Positions 25,166-32,446 of a DNA stretch of 43,841 nucleotides are shown here, piece by piece (positions within the stretch are counted from its first letter, which is position 1; each line of letters begins with the position of its first letter). The DNA comes from Candidatus Peregrinibacteria bacterium. GTDB taxonomy: Bacteria > Patescibacteriota > Gracilibacteria > UM-FILTER-43-11. The stretch is taken from the NCBI GenBank assembly GCA_030618315.1, contig JAUXDO010000001.1:1-43841 (forward strand). The letters run 5' to 3'. The translations under genes were made by a program, and so were the position numbers. The notes beneath the pieces were generated by a model that saw only the letters and a list, made by a program, of their open reading frames with translations, did no database searches and was not told where the DNA came from.

Positions 25166-26641
25166 ATGCGTAAATTCCTTGCTTTCCTTCTCGCGATAAT
25201 ACTTGCAATAGTTTTAGTAACTGGCGCACTTTTCTATAAGCAGGAGGGGTCTTTTAATGATATCAGTATTGATTCTGTAATTCATCTTTGGTCTGACGTT
25301 ATTTCTATTGATGAAGGTATCGTAGTTTATGATGGTGATGGTGAGCCTGAAATAATTGTAGTTGAGCCAGAGCCTGAACAGAATCTGACTTATGATGAAC
25401 GCATTGAAAAAGGTGATTATTATTTTGAACGAGGCTTTTTAACCTTCGCTTCGAATGAATATGTAAAAGCGGTAAATCTTGAACCTGATAGAGTCGAACC
25501 TTATTCAAAACTGCTGAAAACAAATTATGAACTCGGTGATTATGTAAAAGCACAGAAAAATGCCGAGATTATTCTGCAAAAAAATCCTAATGACATAAAT
25601 ACACTATTTGATCTGGCTTTGATTTACATAAAACAAAGTGATTTTGAAAACGCATCATTTGTTTTGGATAAATTAGCTCTTGCTGAAAATCCGGATCCAC
25701 GAATCACCTATTACCGTGCTTTATTAGAAATTGTTAATGAGAACCACGACGAAGGTAAGAAGCTCCTAAAGGAAGCTTTAAGAGATAGTACTGACCCTGA
25801 ATTGGATGATGATATTTCCAGTCTTTTATCCTCATATACCGAATTTGAATTTGCCAAGGCAGCGGATGAACTTTATTTATCTGAACTGCTTTCGAGGTCA
25901 TTTAATAAACTTGGTGAATATGAAATGGCAATTCATAAGCTAAAAGGAATACTAAAGACCAGAAATGATCTTAGAGATGCCTGGATACTGTTCGGTTTCG
26001 CATATTTGAATCTTGAAGAATATTATTTTGCGCAGTTAGCATTTGAACGAGCTTACGAACTTGATTCCGAATGGCCTACCACTCAATATTTTTTAGGAGT
26101 TACACTTGCTGAATTGGGCACATTGGATGATGCGATTTTATACCTGAATTATGCACTTAATAACAATTTTCAGCCGGAAGTAGTTGTTCATCAAAAACTC
26201 GCCGATTTATATATGGATTCTGGTGATTATGCAAAGTCTGTTGAATCGTATGAGAAAGTACTATCGATTAATAAAGATGATATCAATTCTTTTGTCAGAC
26301 CTATTTGGATTTATATTGATTATTTAAATGAGCCAAAAAAGGCACTGAATATCGCTGAAGTTGCAAATGCCACATTCCCTGAATCTGCAATGAGTTACAA
26401 CTTACTTGGCTGGAGTCAGATCGGAACAAATGACTATACTGAGGCTGAAAAGAATTTGAAAAAAGCCATTGAGCTTGAACCGGGTCTGCCTGCCGCACAT
26501 TATAATCTTGCAAGACTTTATGAAGTGCAGAATAGAAATGAGTTGGCACTTGAGGAGTATCAAAAAGCTTATGAGCTGGATACCAATGGAAGTATTGGAA
26601 ATCTGGCTGCTCAGGCTTATAACGAATTGATGGTCAAATAG
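25166..26641 (+). CDS. Membrane-anchored TPR protein
   Basis: 491 residues. A short basic N-terminus and one hydrophobic helix (about 4-23) anchor it, and the rest is predicted outside. After an acidic stretch (VVYDGDGEPEIIVVEPEPEQ), about nine tetratricopeptide repeats fill the chain. The clearest are YYFAQLAFERAYELD, YLNYALNN, YAKSVESYEKVLSINKD, YTEAEKNLKKAIELEP and NELALEEYQKAYELD. TPR arrays are scaffolds for protein-protein contacts; in envelopes they often serve assembly of secretion, pilus or cell-wall complexes. No partner can be named. It follows ruvC on the same strand. Confidence 0.85.
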   Translation: MRKFLAFLLAIILAIVLVTGALFYKQEGSFNDISIDSVIHLWSDVISIDEGIVVYDGDGEPEIIVVEPEPEQNLTYDERIEKGDYYFERGFLTFASNEYVKAVNLEPDRVEPYSKLLKTNYELGDYVKAQKNAEIILQKNPNDINTLFDLALIYIKQSDFENASFVLDKLALAENPDPRITYYRALLEIVNENHDEGKKLLKEALRDSTDPELDDDISSLLSSYTEFEFAKAADELYLSELLSRSFNKLGEYEMAIHKLKGILKTRNDLRDAWILFGFAYLNLEEYYFAQLAFERAYELDSEWPTTQYFLGVTLAELGTLDDAILYLNYALNNNFQPEVVVHQKLADLYMDSGDYAKSVESYEKVLSINKDDINSFVRPIWIYIDYLNEPKKALNIAEVANATFPESAMSYNLLGWSQIGTNDYTEAEKNLKKAIELEPGLPAAHYNLARLYEVQNRNELALEEYQKAYELDTNGSIGNLAAQAYNELMVK

Positions 26642-26746
26642 AAGAACGAATAGGTAATCGAATAGAAGAACGGTTGAAAGACGAATAGATGAAACATTCG
26701 TCCAACAATTCGTTCTACAACACGTCTATCAATACGAAATAATTAA
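26642..26746. repeat. Inverted array of 12-nt units, copy 2
   Basis: Left units CGAATAGGTAAT, CGAATAGAAGAA and CGGTTGAAAGAC face inverted units CGAATTGTTGGA, CGTGTTGTAGAA and CGTATTGATAGA. Homologous to 24447-24566 but with each unit diverged, so the 12-nt periodicity is kept while the exact text is not. Confidence 0.75.
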
Positions 26747-26753
26747 ATAAATA

Positions 26754-27317
26754 ATGAAAAAACAATTTAAATCCTCAATAGTATTCACAATCATCCTAAT
26801 CCTAATAGGTCAGATCGTATTTGCGATTGTAAGTAAAAAATTTACTACTCCTGTCTGGGAAAATAGGATTTACGCTACTACAGGTGTTCAGCACGACAGT
26901 AGCGATTTGCATAAACTCAATGAAGCCGCGCATTATTTTGGGCAGACAATGATAGGTTGGACTAAGTTTCCAAGTTTCATGAGTAGCTTGGCAGAGAGTA
27001 CTAATTTACCTGACGGCAGTTCAATTAATGCTCATATTCAGGAACGTCAGAATATTATTTTTACTGTAACCACTCCTGAACCAATCGAAATGAGTAAAGT
27101 TGTTGAGGTAAAGGACTATATTCAGAAAAAGATGGATGAGTACAATTCCGTCAATCGCACTCAGTTTGTTTTAAGCAGTCTGGATTATGAACAGGCTGAG
27201 ATTAGCAAAACATACGGCTTTGGAGCTATTGTTGCGCTGATAACCTCCATTATTATCGCTATGGGGATTTTGTTTATTAAAAAGGAGTTTTTATCTTCTC
27301 AACTGTCCTTCATCTAA
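26754..27317 (+). CDS. Two-helix membrane protein of unknown function
   Basis: 187 residues, with one hydrophobic helix at about 8-26 and another at about 155-175 and an external domain of about 125 residues between. This N-TM/soluble/C-TM layout, with VVEVKDYIQKKMDEYN before the second helix, recalls Wzz-like chain-length regulators, but I see no Wzz signature, so the function is open. Its 3' end overlaps the convergent gene 27291-27647 by 27 bp. Confidence 0.65.
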   Translation: MKKQFKSSIVFTIILILIGQIVFAIVSKKFTTPVWENRIYATTGVQHDSSDLHKLNEAAHYFGQTMIGWTKFPSFMSSLAESTNLPDGSSINAHIQERQNIIFTVTTPEPIEMSKVVEVKDYIQKKMDEYNSVNRTQFVLSSLDYEQAEISKTYGFGAIVALITSIIIAMGILFIKKEFLSSQLSFI

Positions 27318-27647
27318 AAGTTTAGTTCTTTTATCATCCTGCAATGCTATCAGATAAGCCCCCAGCATGTCCTGTTTCCATACTTTCAAATCGTTCATTG
27401 TGAGTTTTGGAAACTCTATTTTTAGTATTCCGATTAAAAACGCATTTCCTGGTCCATCGGTCTGAAGTATTTTGATTATTTTTTCCATATTCTCACTATC
27501 TACCGGGTACTTGTCTGCTAAATAAACTCCAATATCTTTTACACTTCTCATATTAAGAGTTGTCATACTCTCTCCATCTGCTGGTCTGTTTGGTATTGTG
27601 CTTCTTATCTCCATTTCAATATATTTTATAGTATCCAAATGTACCAT
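27291..27647 (-). CDS. Conserved-looking protein of unknown function
   Basis: 118 residues, soluble, mostly helical, with no recognised motif. Features are IRSTIPNRPADGESMTTLNMRSV near the start and WKQDMLGAYLIALQDDKR near the end. It lies in a minus-strand run with another unknown and dut (spacings 45 and 3 bp), so it is probably the last gene of that operon. A helical adaptor or DNA-binding role cannot be judged. Confidence 0.6.
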   Translation of the reverse strand: MVHLDTIKYIEMEIRSTIPNRPADGESMTTLNMRSVKDIGVYLADKYPVDSENMEKIIKILQTDGPGNAFLIGILKIEFPKLTMNDLKVWKQDMLGAYLIALQDDKRTKLLDEGQLRR

Positions 27648-27692
27648 TGAATTTAATTATCTTCAATAGTTTTTATAATTTTTTTCCTAATA

Positions 27693-28007
27693 CTATTTAC
27701 ATTCCTTTAAATACTCCTTTGTCCAATCTCTAAATGTTTCTACTAGAATATATTTCCAGCTTCTATTACTTGCGCCATCTTTGCTAAAGGCTAATTGTAA
27801 CCTTGTGTCATTATCGGTTAAAGCAATTGCCTTACCGTTTATATATTTATCTTCTGATTTAACGGGTACTTTTGCATTACTAATAATCAAACCTTTTACA
27901 GCAAGAATTAATTCACTTGCAGTTTCTGCGTTTACAACAGAATCGAGCAATGTTCTTCTACCCTCTTCGGATACACCTAGCATTTTACCCGGTATTGTTT
28001 CTCTCAT
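27693..28007 (-). CDS. Small soluble protein of unknown function
   Basis: 104 residues beginning MRETIPGKMLGVSEEGRRTLLDSVVNA, predicted mixed helix/strand, with one Cys close to the C-terminus. No family recognised. Its start is 3 bp from the dut stop on the same strand, which argues for translational coupling with dUTPase. Confidence 0.6.
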   Translation of the reverse strand: MRETIPGKMLGVSEEGRRTLLDSVVNAETASELILAVKGLIISNAKVPVKSEDKYINGKAIALTDNDTRLQLAFSKDGASNRSWKYILVETFRDWTKEYLKECK

Positions 28008-28010
28008 TAA

Positions 28011-28448
28011 TTATTGCTGATTATCGGTACTACCAAAACCTCCCCTGCTTTTATTGCTGACTTCATCAATTTCCTCAAATTCAAATCGATCAACACGCAT
28101 AAACAGTCCTTGCGCTATCTTCGTACCTTTTTTGATTTCCACGGTCTCGTTTGTAAAATTGTAGACCTGAATTTTTACTTCGTCTTTTGGTCCACAGTAG
28201 TCTTTATCAATTACACCTATTCCATGTGGCTTAGTAAGACCGTGTTTGCGTGGTGTAGAGCTTCGTGAAGCGACAATGAGTGCATAGCCATCTGGAACTT
28301 CTACAATTACGTTAGAAGGAATCAGTACAATCTCCTTTGGTTCCACTAACACATCTTCTCTCGCAAGCAAATCAAACCCCACCGAACCATCGGTTTCGTA
28401 AATTGGAAGAGGGAGGGATTTGTCTATGCGTTTAATGCGTATTTTCAT
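28011..28448 (-). CDS. dut: dUTP diphosphatase
   Basis: Trimeric dUTPase hydrolyses dUTP to dUMP, keeping uracil out of DNA and feeding dTMP synthesis. All five motifs are visible: (1) DGSVGFDLLA, (2) ASRSSTPRKHGL, (3) GVIDKDYCGPKDEVKI, (4) GTKIAQGLF and (5) RGGFGSTDN. Motif 3 carries Asp as the Tyr-neighbouring base, although the usual IDxxYRG reads IDKDYCG. ATG 28448 is chosen; a TTG six codons earlier is also in frame. It heads a three-gene run with two unknowns. Confidence 0.95.
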   Translation of the reverse strand: MKIRIKRIDKSLPLPIYETDGSVGFDLLAREDVLVEPKEIVLIPSNVIVEVPDGYALIVASRSSTPRKHGLTKPHGIGVIDKDYCGPKDEVKIQVYNFTNETVEIKKGTKIAQGLFMRVDRFEFEEIDEVSNKSRGGFGSTDNQQ

Positions 28449-28477
28449 ATTTCTAATTGAGTACAATTGTAGGTCTA

Positions 28478-28712
28478 CTTCGTGTGGGGCTGTTTGAGTA
28501 CAAACGTAGGGCTACCTTCGGCGTGGGGCTGTTTGAGTACAAACGTAGGGCTGTCCTGATTACAGGACGTGGTCCTATTTTATTATGATTGGTTGTATTG
28601 CTAATAACAATAAGATAGTACCACGCGAGGTAATCCGAGTAGCCCTACACGATCCGCCGCGGCGGACTCGTAGCCCCACGGCGTTACTACGCTAGCCCCA
28701 CGCTCGTACTCG
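28478..28712. repeat. Long imperfect palindrome between rplA and dut
   Basis: The left arm contains two direct units of TTTGAGTACAAACGTAGGGC type. The right arm contains the inverse (CGTAGCCCCACGG, GTAGCCCTACAC, CTCGTACTC). Inside are GTCCTGATTACAGGAC and TCCGCCGCGGCGGA. GC content is visibly higher than in the neighbouring genes. No ORF. It occupies the place where rplJ would often follow rplA. Confidence 0.7.
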
Positions 28713-28720
28713 AGCAGAAT

Positions 28721-29422
28721 TTATAAGTTACTCATCGCCTCATTAACATTCAGCCTTATTCCCGGCCCCATTGATGATGACAATGAGATTGATTTAATAA
28801 ATGTACTTTTTACGCTTGAAGGCTTTGATTCACGAACAACTTTTAGAATTGTTTTTAAATTGTTTTCAAGTTCTTCTTCCTTAAATGAAACTTTACCAAA
28901 AATTACATGAATGATTCCATCTTTATCATTTCTATATTCAATACGACCTGCCATAAGTTCCTTAATAGTCTTTTCCGGGTCATCGGTAACTGTTCCTGAC
29001 TTAGGATTAGGCATTAAACCTTTTTGACCAAGTATTTTAGCTACTTTACCAAGTTTTTTCATAGCATCCGGTGTTGCCACTATTACGTCATATTTTACTT
29101 TCCCTTTTGAAAACTCATCAATTAAATCCTCCATTCCTGCATTTACTGCACCTGCATCTTTTGCTGATTTAACTTTGTCATCTGATACTATTGCAGCTAT
29201 TTTGAGCTTCTTACCTGAACCGTGCGGAAGAGGAACTGTTCCTCTGATAGCCTGTTCAGCTTTTGTAGGATCAATATTAAGATTAAAATGAATTTCTGCA
29301 GTGCTATCAAATTTAGTAGCACTTGTTTCCTTAAGAAGCTTAATCGCTTCATTAAGTTCATAAAATTCTTTCCCTTTTAGTTTATCGAGGGCATCGCGAT
29401 ATTTTTTACCTCTTGTAGGCAT
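28721..29422 (-). CDS. rplA: Large-subunit ribosomal protein uL1
   Basis: uL1 forms the mobile L1 stalk near the E site and in many bacteria represses its own operon. At 233 residues it is full length. MPTRGKKYRDALDKLKG, the conserved GTVPLPHGSGK, MPNPKSGTVTDDPEK and GRIEYRNDKDGIIHVIFGKVSF identify it. It sits 112 bp after rplK on the same strand. Several CPR lineages lack uL1, so its presence here is informative for placement. rplJ and rplL do not follow. Confidence 0.97.
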   Translation of the reverse strand: MPTRGKKYRDALDKLKGKEFYELNEAIKLLKETSATKFDSTAEIHFNLNIDPTKAEQAIRGTVPLPHGSGKKLKIAAIVSDDKVKSAKDAGAVNAGMEDLIDEFSKGKVKYDVIVATPDAMKKLGKVAKILGQKGLMPNPKSGTVTDDPEKTIKELMAGRIEYRNDKDGIIHVIFGKVSFKEEELENNLKTILKVVRESKPSSVKSTFIKSISLSSSMGPGIRLNVNEAMSNL

Positions 29423-29534
29423 ATGATTGGTTGTTGTGTGGTCAAATGGCTTTCGAGGCCTCCCACTTATTAAATGATTTAGGATTAATGTTTTACGATT
29501 TATGCTTTAATCATACAACATAAAACGTTCAACA

Positions 29535-29957
29535 TTACTCAATAGTAACCCCCATACTCCTAGCAGTACCAGCGATTACTTTCATAGCTTGCTCTACATC
29601 ATTAGCATTTAAATCCTCCATTTTCTTTTCAGCTATTTCTTTAAGTTTTGCTTTAGAAAGCACTCCGACTTTTTCTTTATGAGGTACACCGCTTCCTTTT
29701 TTTAAATTGATTGCTTTCTTAATCAATTCAGACGCAGGTGCTGTCTTTATGATGAAGCTGAATGAACGGTCTTCAAACACACTGATTACAACCGGAATAA
29801 GAGTATCACCCAACTCCTTTGTTTTGTCGTTAAACTGAGCACAGAAGTCCTGAATGTTTAATCCATGCTGACCTAACGCAGGTCCTACCGGAGGAGCGGG
29901 ATTTGCTTTTCCAGCCGGGATTTGTAATTTGATTAATTGAATTACCTTTTTAGCCAT
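29535..29957 (-). CDS. rplK: Large-subunit ribosomal protein uL11
   Basis: uL11 forms the base of the factor-binding stalk. At 140 residues it has the standard length. VIQLIKLQIPAGKANPAPPVGPALGQHGLN and the C-terminal IAGTARSMGVTIE are diagnostic. It is separated from nusG by an unknown membrane protein gene, which is unusual because nusG and rplK are normally adjacent. Confidence 0.98.
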   Translation of the reverse strand: MAKKVIQLIKLQIPAGKANPAPPVGPALGQHGLNIQDFCAQFNDKTKELGDTLIPVVISVFEDRSFSFIIKTAPASELIKKAINLKKGSGVPHKEKVGVLSKAKLKEIAEKKMEDLNANDVEQAMKVIAGTARSMGVTIE

Positions 29958-29967
29958 TTTAGTTAAA

Positions 29968-30579
29968 TTATATTAGTAAATCCATTTCCATTAGTGCATT
30001 AATCATGCTTTTGATGGTTGTAAAATTGTTTTTATCAGCTTTGCTGTATTGAAAGCCAAATATATTGTCTTCGATCTGTGAGACCAGATATCCTGAATTT
30101 TCGTTTTTCGGGTCATTATAGAAGAAGCTATTATACCCGTAGTCAGTTACCTCATTAACTATTCCTGAACGTGCCATTTGATCTACTATCTTCAATTTTA
30201 GATTTTGATATGTCAGCGCCCCCTGATTCTTCTTCCCATGAATCTCATAAATCACAATTGGGCTACTGCTTTCCTTAACACCTGTACCTTTTAATGTGTT
30301 CATATATATGGCTACATTACTCAGGGTACTTAAATCAAATTGTTCAAATATCTGCTTACTGCGATCACGTTTTATAATTGTGTACTGAAACTCATTATTT
30401 AAATCCAATAATTCCTGAATTAAATTTGGATATGAATCTTCAACTTGTGAAGTTGCTCCAGCCTGAGAGGCAGTCGTATCTGCCGTATTTAAGCCTCCTG
30501 GCATATTAACGAAGTAATCGCCTGCACTAAATAGTATAATTACTACTAGAATTATGATGAAAAGCTGAACTTTCTTCAT
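29968..30579 (-). CDS. Unknown membrane-anchored protein between nusG and rplK
   Basis: 203 residues. One N-terminal hydrophobic helix (about 5-22) is followed by a Thr/Ser/Ala-rich spacer (NTADTTASQAGATSQ) and a soluble domain of about 150 residues with no motif I recognise. There is no lipobox. It sits 3 bp after nusG and 10 bp before rplK on the same strand, so it must be expressed with them. A surface or sensory role is plausible from the topology; nothing links it to translation directly. Confidence 0.75.
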   Translation of the reverse strand: MKKVQLFIIILVVIILFSAGDYFVNMPGGLNTADTTASQAGATSQVEDSYPNLIQELLDLNNEFQYTIIKRDRSKQIFEQFDLSTLSNVAIYMNTLKGTGVKESSSPIVIYEIHGKKNQGALTYQNLKLKIVDQMARSGIVNEVTDYGYNSFFYNDPKNENSGYLVSQIEDNIFGFQYSKADKNNFTTIKSMINALMEMDLLI

Positions 30580-30582
30580 AGT

Positions 30583-31128
30583 TTACTTCTTTTTAACCTG
30601 AGTAAAATCAAGCTCGATTGGAGTTTCTCTGTCAAAAATTGATATAAGGACTTTGACTTTACCTTTTTCGTGGTCGATTTTGTCGATTATTCCATCGTAA
30701 TTAGCAAACGGACCACTGTTTATCGTGACATGATCACCAATACTGAAATCAATTTTATATTTAAGATCTCCGCCTCCGGAACGTTTCTGTATCAAGCCAA
30801 ACTCTTCAGGAGTTACAGGAACCGGAATATTACCTGATCCGACGAAACCTGTTACATTCGGTGTGTTTCTTACTACATACCACGAATCGTCTGTTACTAC
30901 CATTTCAACAAGTACATAACCCGGAAAAATTCGTTTTTTCTCCTGTACAGGCTCACCTCTTTTAATCGCAATTTGAGTTTCTTTAGGAACTTTAACGTCA
31001 AAAATATAGTCCTGCATATTCATTGCCTCAATTCTCTGCCTGAGAGCTTTCTCAACAGCATCTTCATATCCTGAGTATGTATGGAGTACATACCAGTTAC
31101 GGCCTGTGCCTTTAGCTTGTTTTCCCAT
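30583..31128 (-). CDS. nusG: Transcription elongation/antitermination factor NusG
   Basis: NusG binds RNA polymerase and links it to Rho or ribosomes. At 181 residues it has the normal two-domain form. The NGN domain starts at NWYVLHTYSGYEDAVEKAL, with FPGYVLVEMVVTDDSWYVVRNTPNVTGFVG. The KOW domain is HVTINSGPFANYDGIIDKID. It follows secE by 12 bp, the classical secE-nusG pair. Confidence 0.98.
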   Translation of the reverse strand: MGKQAKGTGRNWYVLHTYSGYEDAVEKALRQRIEAMNMQDYIFDVKVPKETQIAIKRGEPVQEKKRIFPGYVLVEMVVTDDSWYVVRNTPNVTGFVGSGNIPVPVTPEEFGLIQKRSGGGDLKYKIDFSIGDHVTINSGPFANYDGIIDKIDHEKGKVKVLISIFDRETPIELDFTQVKKK

Positions 31129-31140
31129 GGAAACTAACGA

Positions 31141-31320
31141 TTAAATTTTTAAAAGGGCTTTGTACCCGATAGAAAATAATTGGTCAACGACACCAAGTAT
31201 TGCTGCCGCTATTATCATAAAAATAAAAACGATTGTAGTTATTCTTATAGCCTGCTTTCTTGTTGGCCAGGTTACATTATTTAATTCCTGAATGCTTTCG
31301 CGTATGTATTTTCTAATCAT
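31141..31320 (-). CDS. secE: Preprotein translocase subunit SecE
   Basis: 59 residues, starting ATG 31320 and ending TAA at 31143-31141. The sequence MIRKYIRESIQELNNVTWP is the conserved amphipathic helix of SecE, with the VTWPTRKQ turn, followed by one membrane helix (ITTIVFIFMIIAAAILGVV) and the tail DQLFSIGYKALLKI. SecE clamps SecY in the translocon and partners SecA (17176-19806). It is the first gene of the secE-nusG-rplK-rplA cluster. Confidence 0.96.
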   Translation of the reverse strand: MIRKYIRESIQELNNVTWPTRKQAIRITTIVFIFMIIAAAILGVVDQLFSIGYKALLKI

Positions 31321-31374
31321 AATTTTGTAAGGATTAGGTGGCTTTAGAAGTACTCTTAAAAAGCCGGCTCACAA

Positions 31375-31403
31375 ATCCTATCAGATTCATATAATAAAGA
31401 CAA
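31375..31403 (-). promoter_or_regulatory. Likely promoter of the secE-nusG-rplKA cluster
   Basis: On the minus strand, TTGTCT (31403-31398), 17 bases and TAGGAT (31380-31375). It would start transcription near 31368 and give a leader of about 48 bases with a GGCTTT/AAAGCC hairpin before secE. Confidence 0.5.
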
Positions 31404-31410
31404 GCTAAAT

Positions 31411-31583
31411 ATTTCAGATTTCGGATTTCAGAATTCAGACCTGCCTGCCGGCAGGCAGGTTCGATTTTGCATTTGAGAAGTTGCATTTTGGATTTTTATT
31501 TGAGATTTTTTCATTTATAACAAAAAATGCAAAATACTAAATCTAGAATGGGATTCTGAAATCCGAAATCTGAAATCTGAAAT
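31411..31583. repeat. Long inverted repeat, family 'TTTCAGATTTCGG', copy 2, with nested palindrome
   Basis: The ends ATTTCAGATTTCGGATTTCA and GAAATCCGAAATCTGAAATC are inverted copies. Nested at 31439-31460 is a perfect 22-bp GC-rich palindrome (ACCTGCCTGCC and its complement). The middle has GCATTTTGGATTTTTATT-like text. It is located between secE and the LOG-family gene. Confidence 0.75.
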
Positions 31584-32177
31584 TTAGTTACTTTCACTTC
31601 CCGCAACAACGCGCTGATCCTCATGCATCGGTGTCGCATAGTTGTTAAGCTTATTGATTACCTTTTCTACTAACGCCTTTGGGTCTTTGTCAAAAAGTAT
31701 ATAATCTTCCAAATCTCTGTCGCAGATATTAAGAATTTCTTTAATATGATTTGATACTCCGCCTGAACCTGTTAATACTCCGATTATTTTCCCCTCATCA
31801 TATGCAACTGTGAATTCATTAAGTGTTCCAACCCCTCCACCAAGAAGAATAATTGCGTCTGAACTACGGATGTTGATTATATCTCTTTCCATCAACCCCA
31901 TACCTGTATAAATGATGATGTCATAATTTTCGTATGGAGATTTATACCGCTCGATGTGTGCTTTTTCACTGAAAGCAGGTGAAACACCCATAGTAAGACC
32001 TCCTGCCATATGTGCACCATAAGCAGCTTCATCCGGCAATCCCGGGCATGCACCATTTACCAGAATGCAATCATTTTTCGCAATATAATGACCGATTTCA
32101 ATCGATTTCTTAATACTTTCCTGATTTTCTATAGTAGGCCCCTGTGCTGAACCCATTACGCCAATTCGATATTTCAT
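31584..32177 (-). CDS. LOG/SLOG-family Rossmann protein (TIGR00725-like)
   Basis: 197 residues, single Rossmann-like domain. KYRIGVMGSAQGP opens strand 1. NGACPGLPDEAAYGAHMAGG and the nucleotide-binding LLGGGVGTLNEF (a variant of the PGGxGTxxE motif of LOG proteins) follow. LOG enzymes release cytokinin-type bases from nucleoside monophosphates, while the TIGR00725 branch resembles molybdenum-cofactor carrier proteins. The first Gly in place of Pro in the motif points to the latter branch. The actual substrate is unknown. Confidence 0.82.
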   Translation of the reverse strand: MKYRIGVMGSAQGPTIENQESIKKSIEIGHYIAKNDCILVNGACPGLPDEAAYGAHMAGGLTMGVSPAFSEKAHIERYKSPYENYDIIIYTGMGLMERDIINIRSSDAIILLGGGVGTLNEFTVAYDEGKIIGVLTGSGGVSNHIKEILNICDRDLEDYILFDKDPKALVEKVINKLNNYATPMHEDQRVVAGSESN

Positions 32178-32293
32178 ATATTTCGATTAGAAGATTCAAG
32201 ATTCAAAATTCAAGATTAATTTTTAATTTTCTAATTTTGAATTTTGAATATCAATACATTATAGCATAAGAATGGCTTAGAAACAAGGAATTA

Positions 32294-32434
32294 ATGACGA
32301 AATAACCCCTTGAATATTGAATATCCAACATGAATTTTTGAATTGTGAAGTTTTAATTGGAATCACTTCAAAAATATAAAATCCATGTTCAATATTCTTA
32401 AATCACTCAAGGTGTGGTATCGTCGTTTCGTCAT
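32294..32434. repeat. Inverted repeat upstream of the PBP gene
   Basis: ATGACGAAA (32294-32302) and TTTCGTCAT (32426-32434) are perfect ends. Inner inverted blocks are CCTTGAATATTGAATAT against ATATTCTTAAATCACTCAAGG, and CATG ends. It covers most of the gap between the divergent LOG and PBP genes, so any promoter for either lies in or beside it. Confidence 0.6.
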
Positions 32435-32446
32435 ATTGTTGAATTA

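Noticed and set aside
29423..29534. uL1-binding operator between rplK and rplA
   Set aside because: The spacer holds only AT-rich ATGATTTAGGATTAATG-type repeat text; no 23S-like L1 site was seen.
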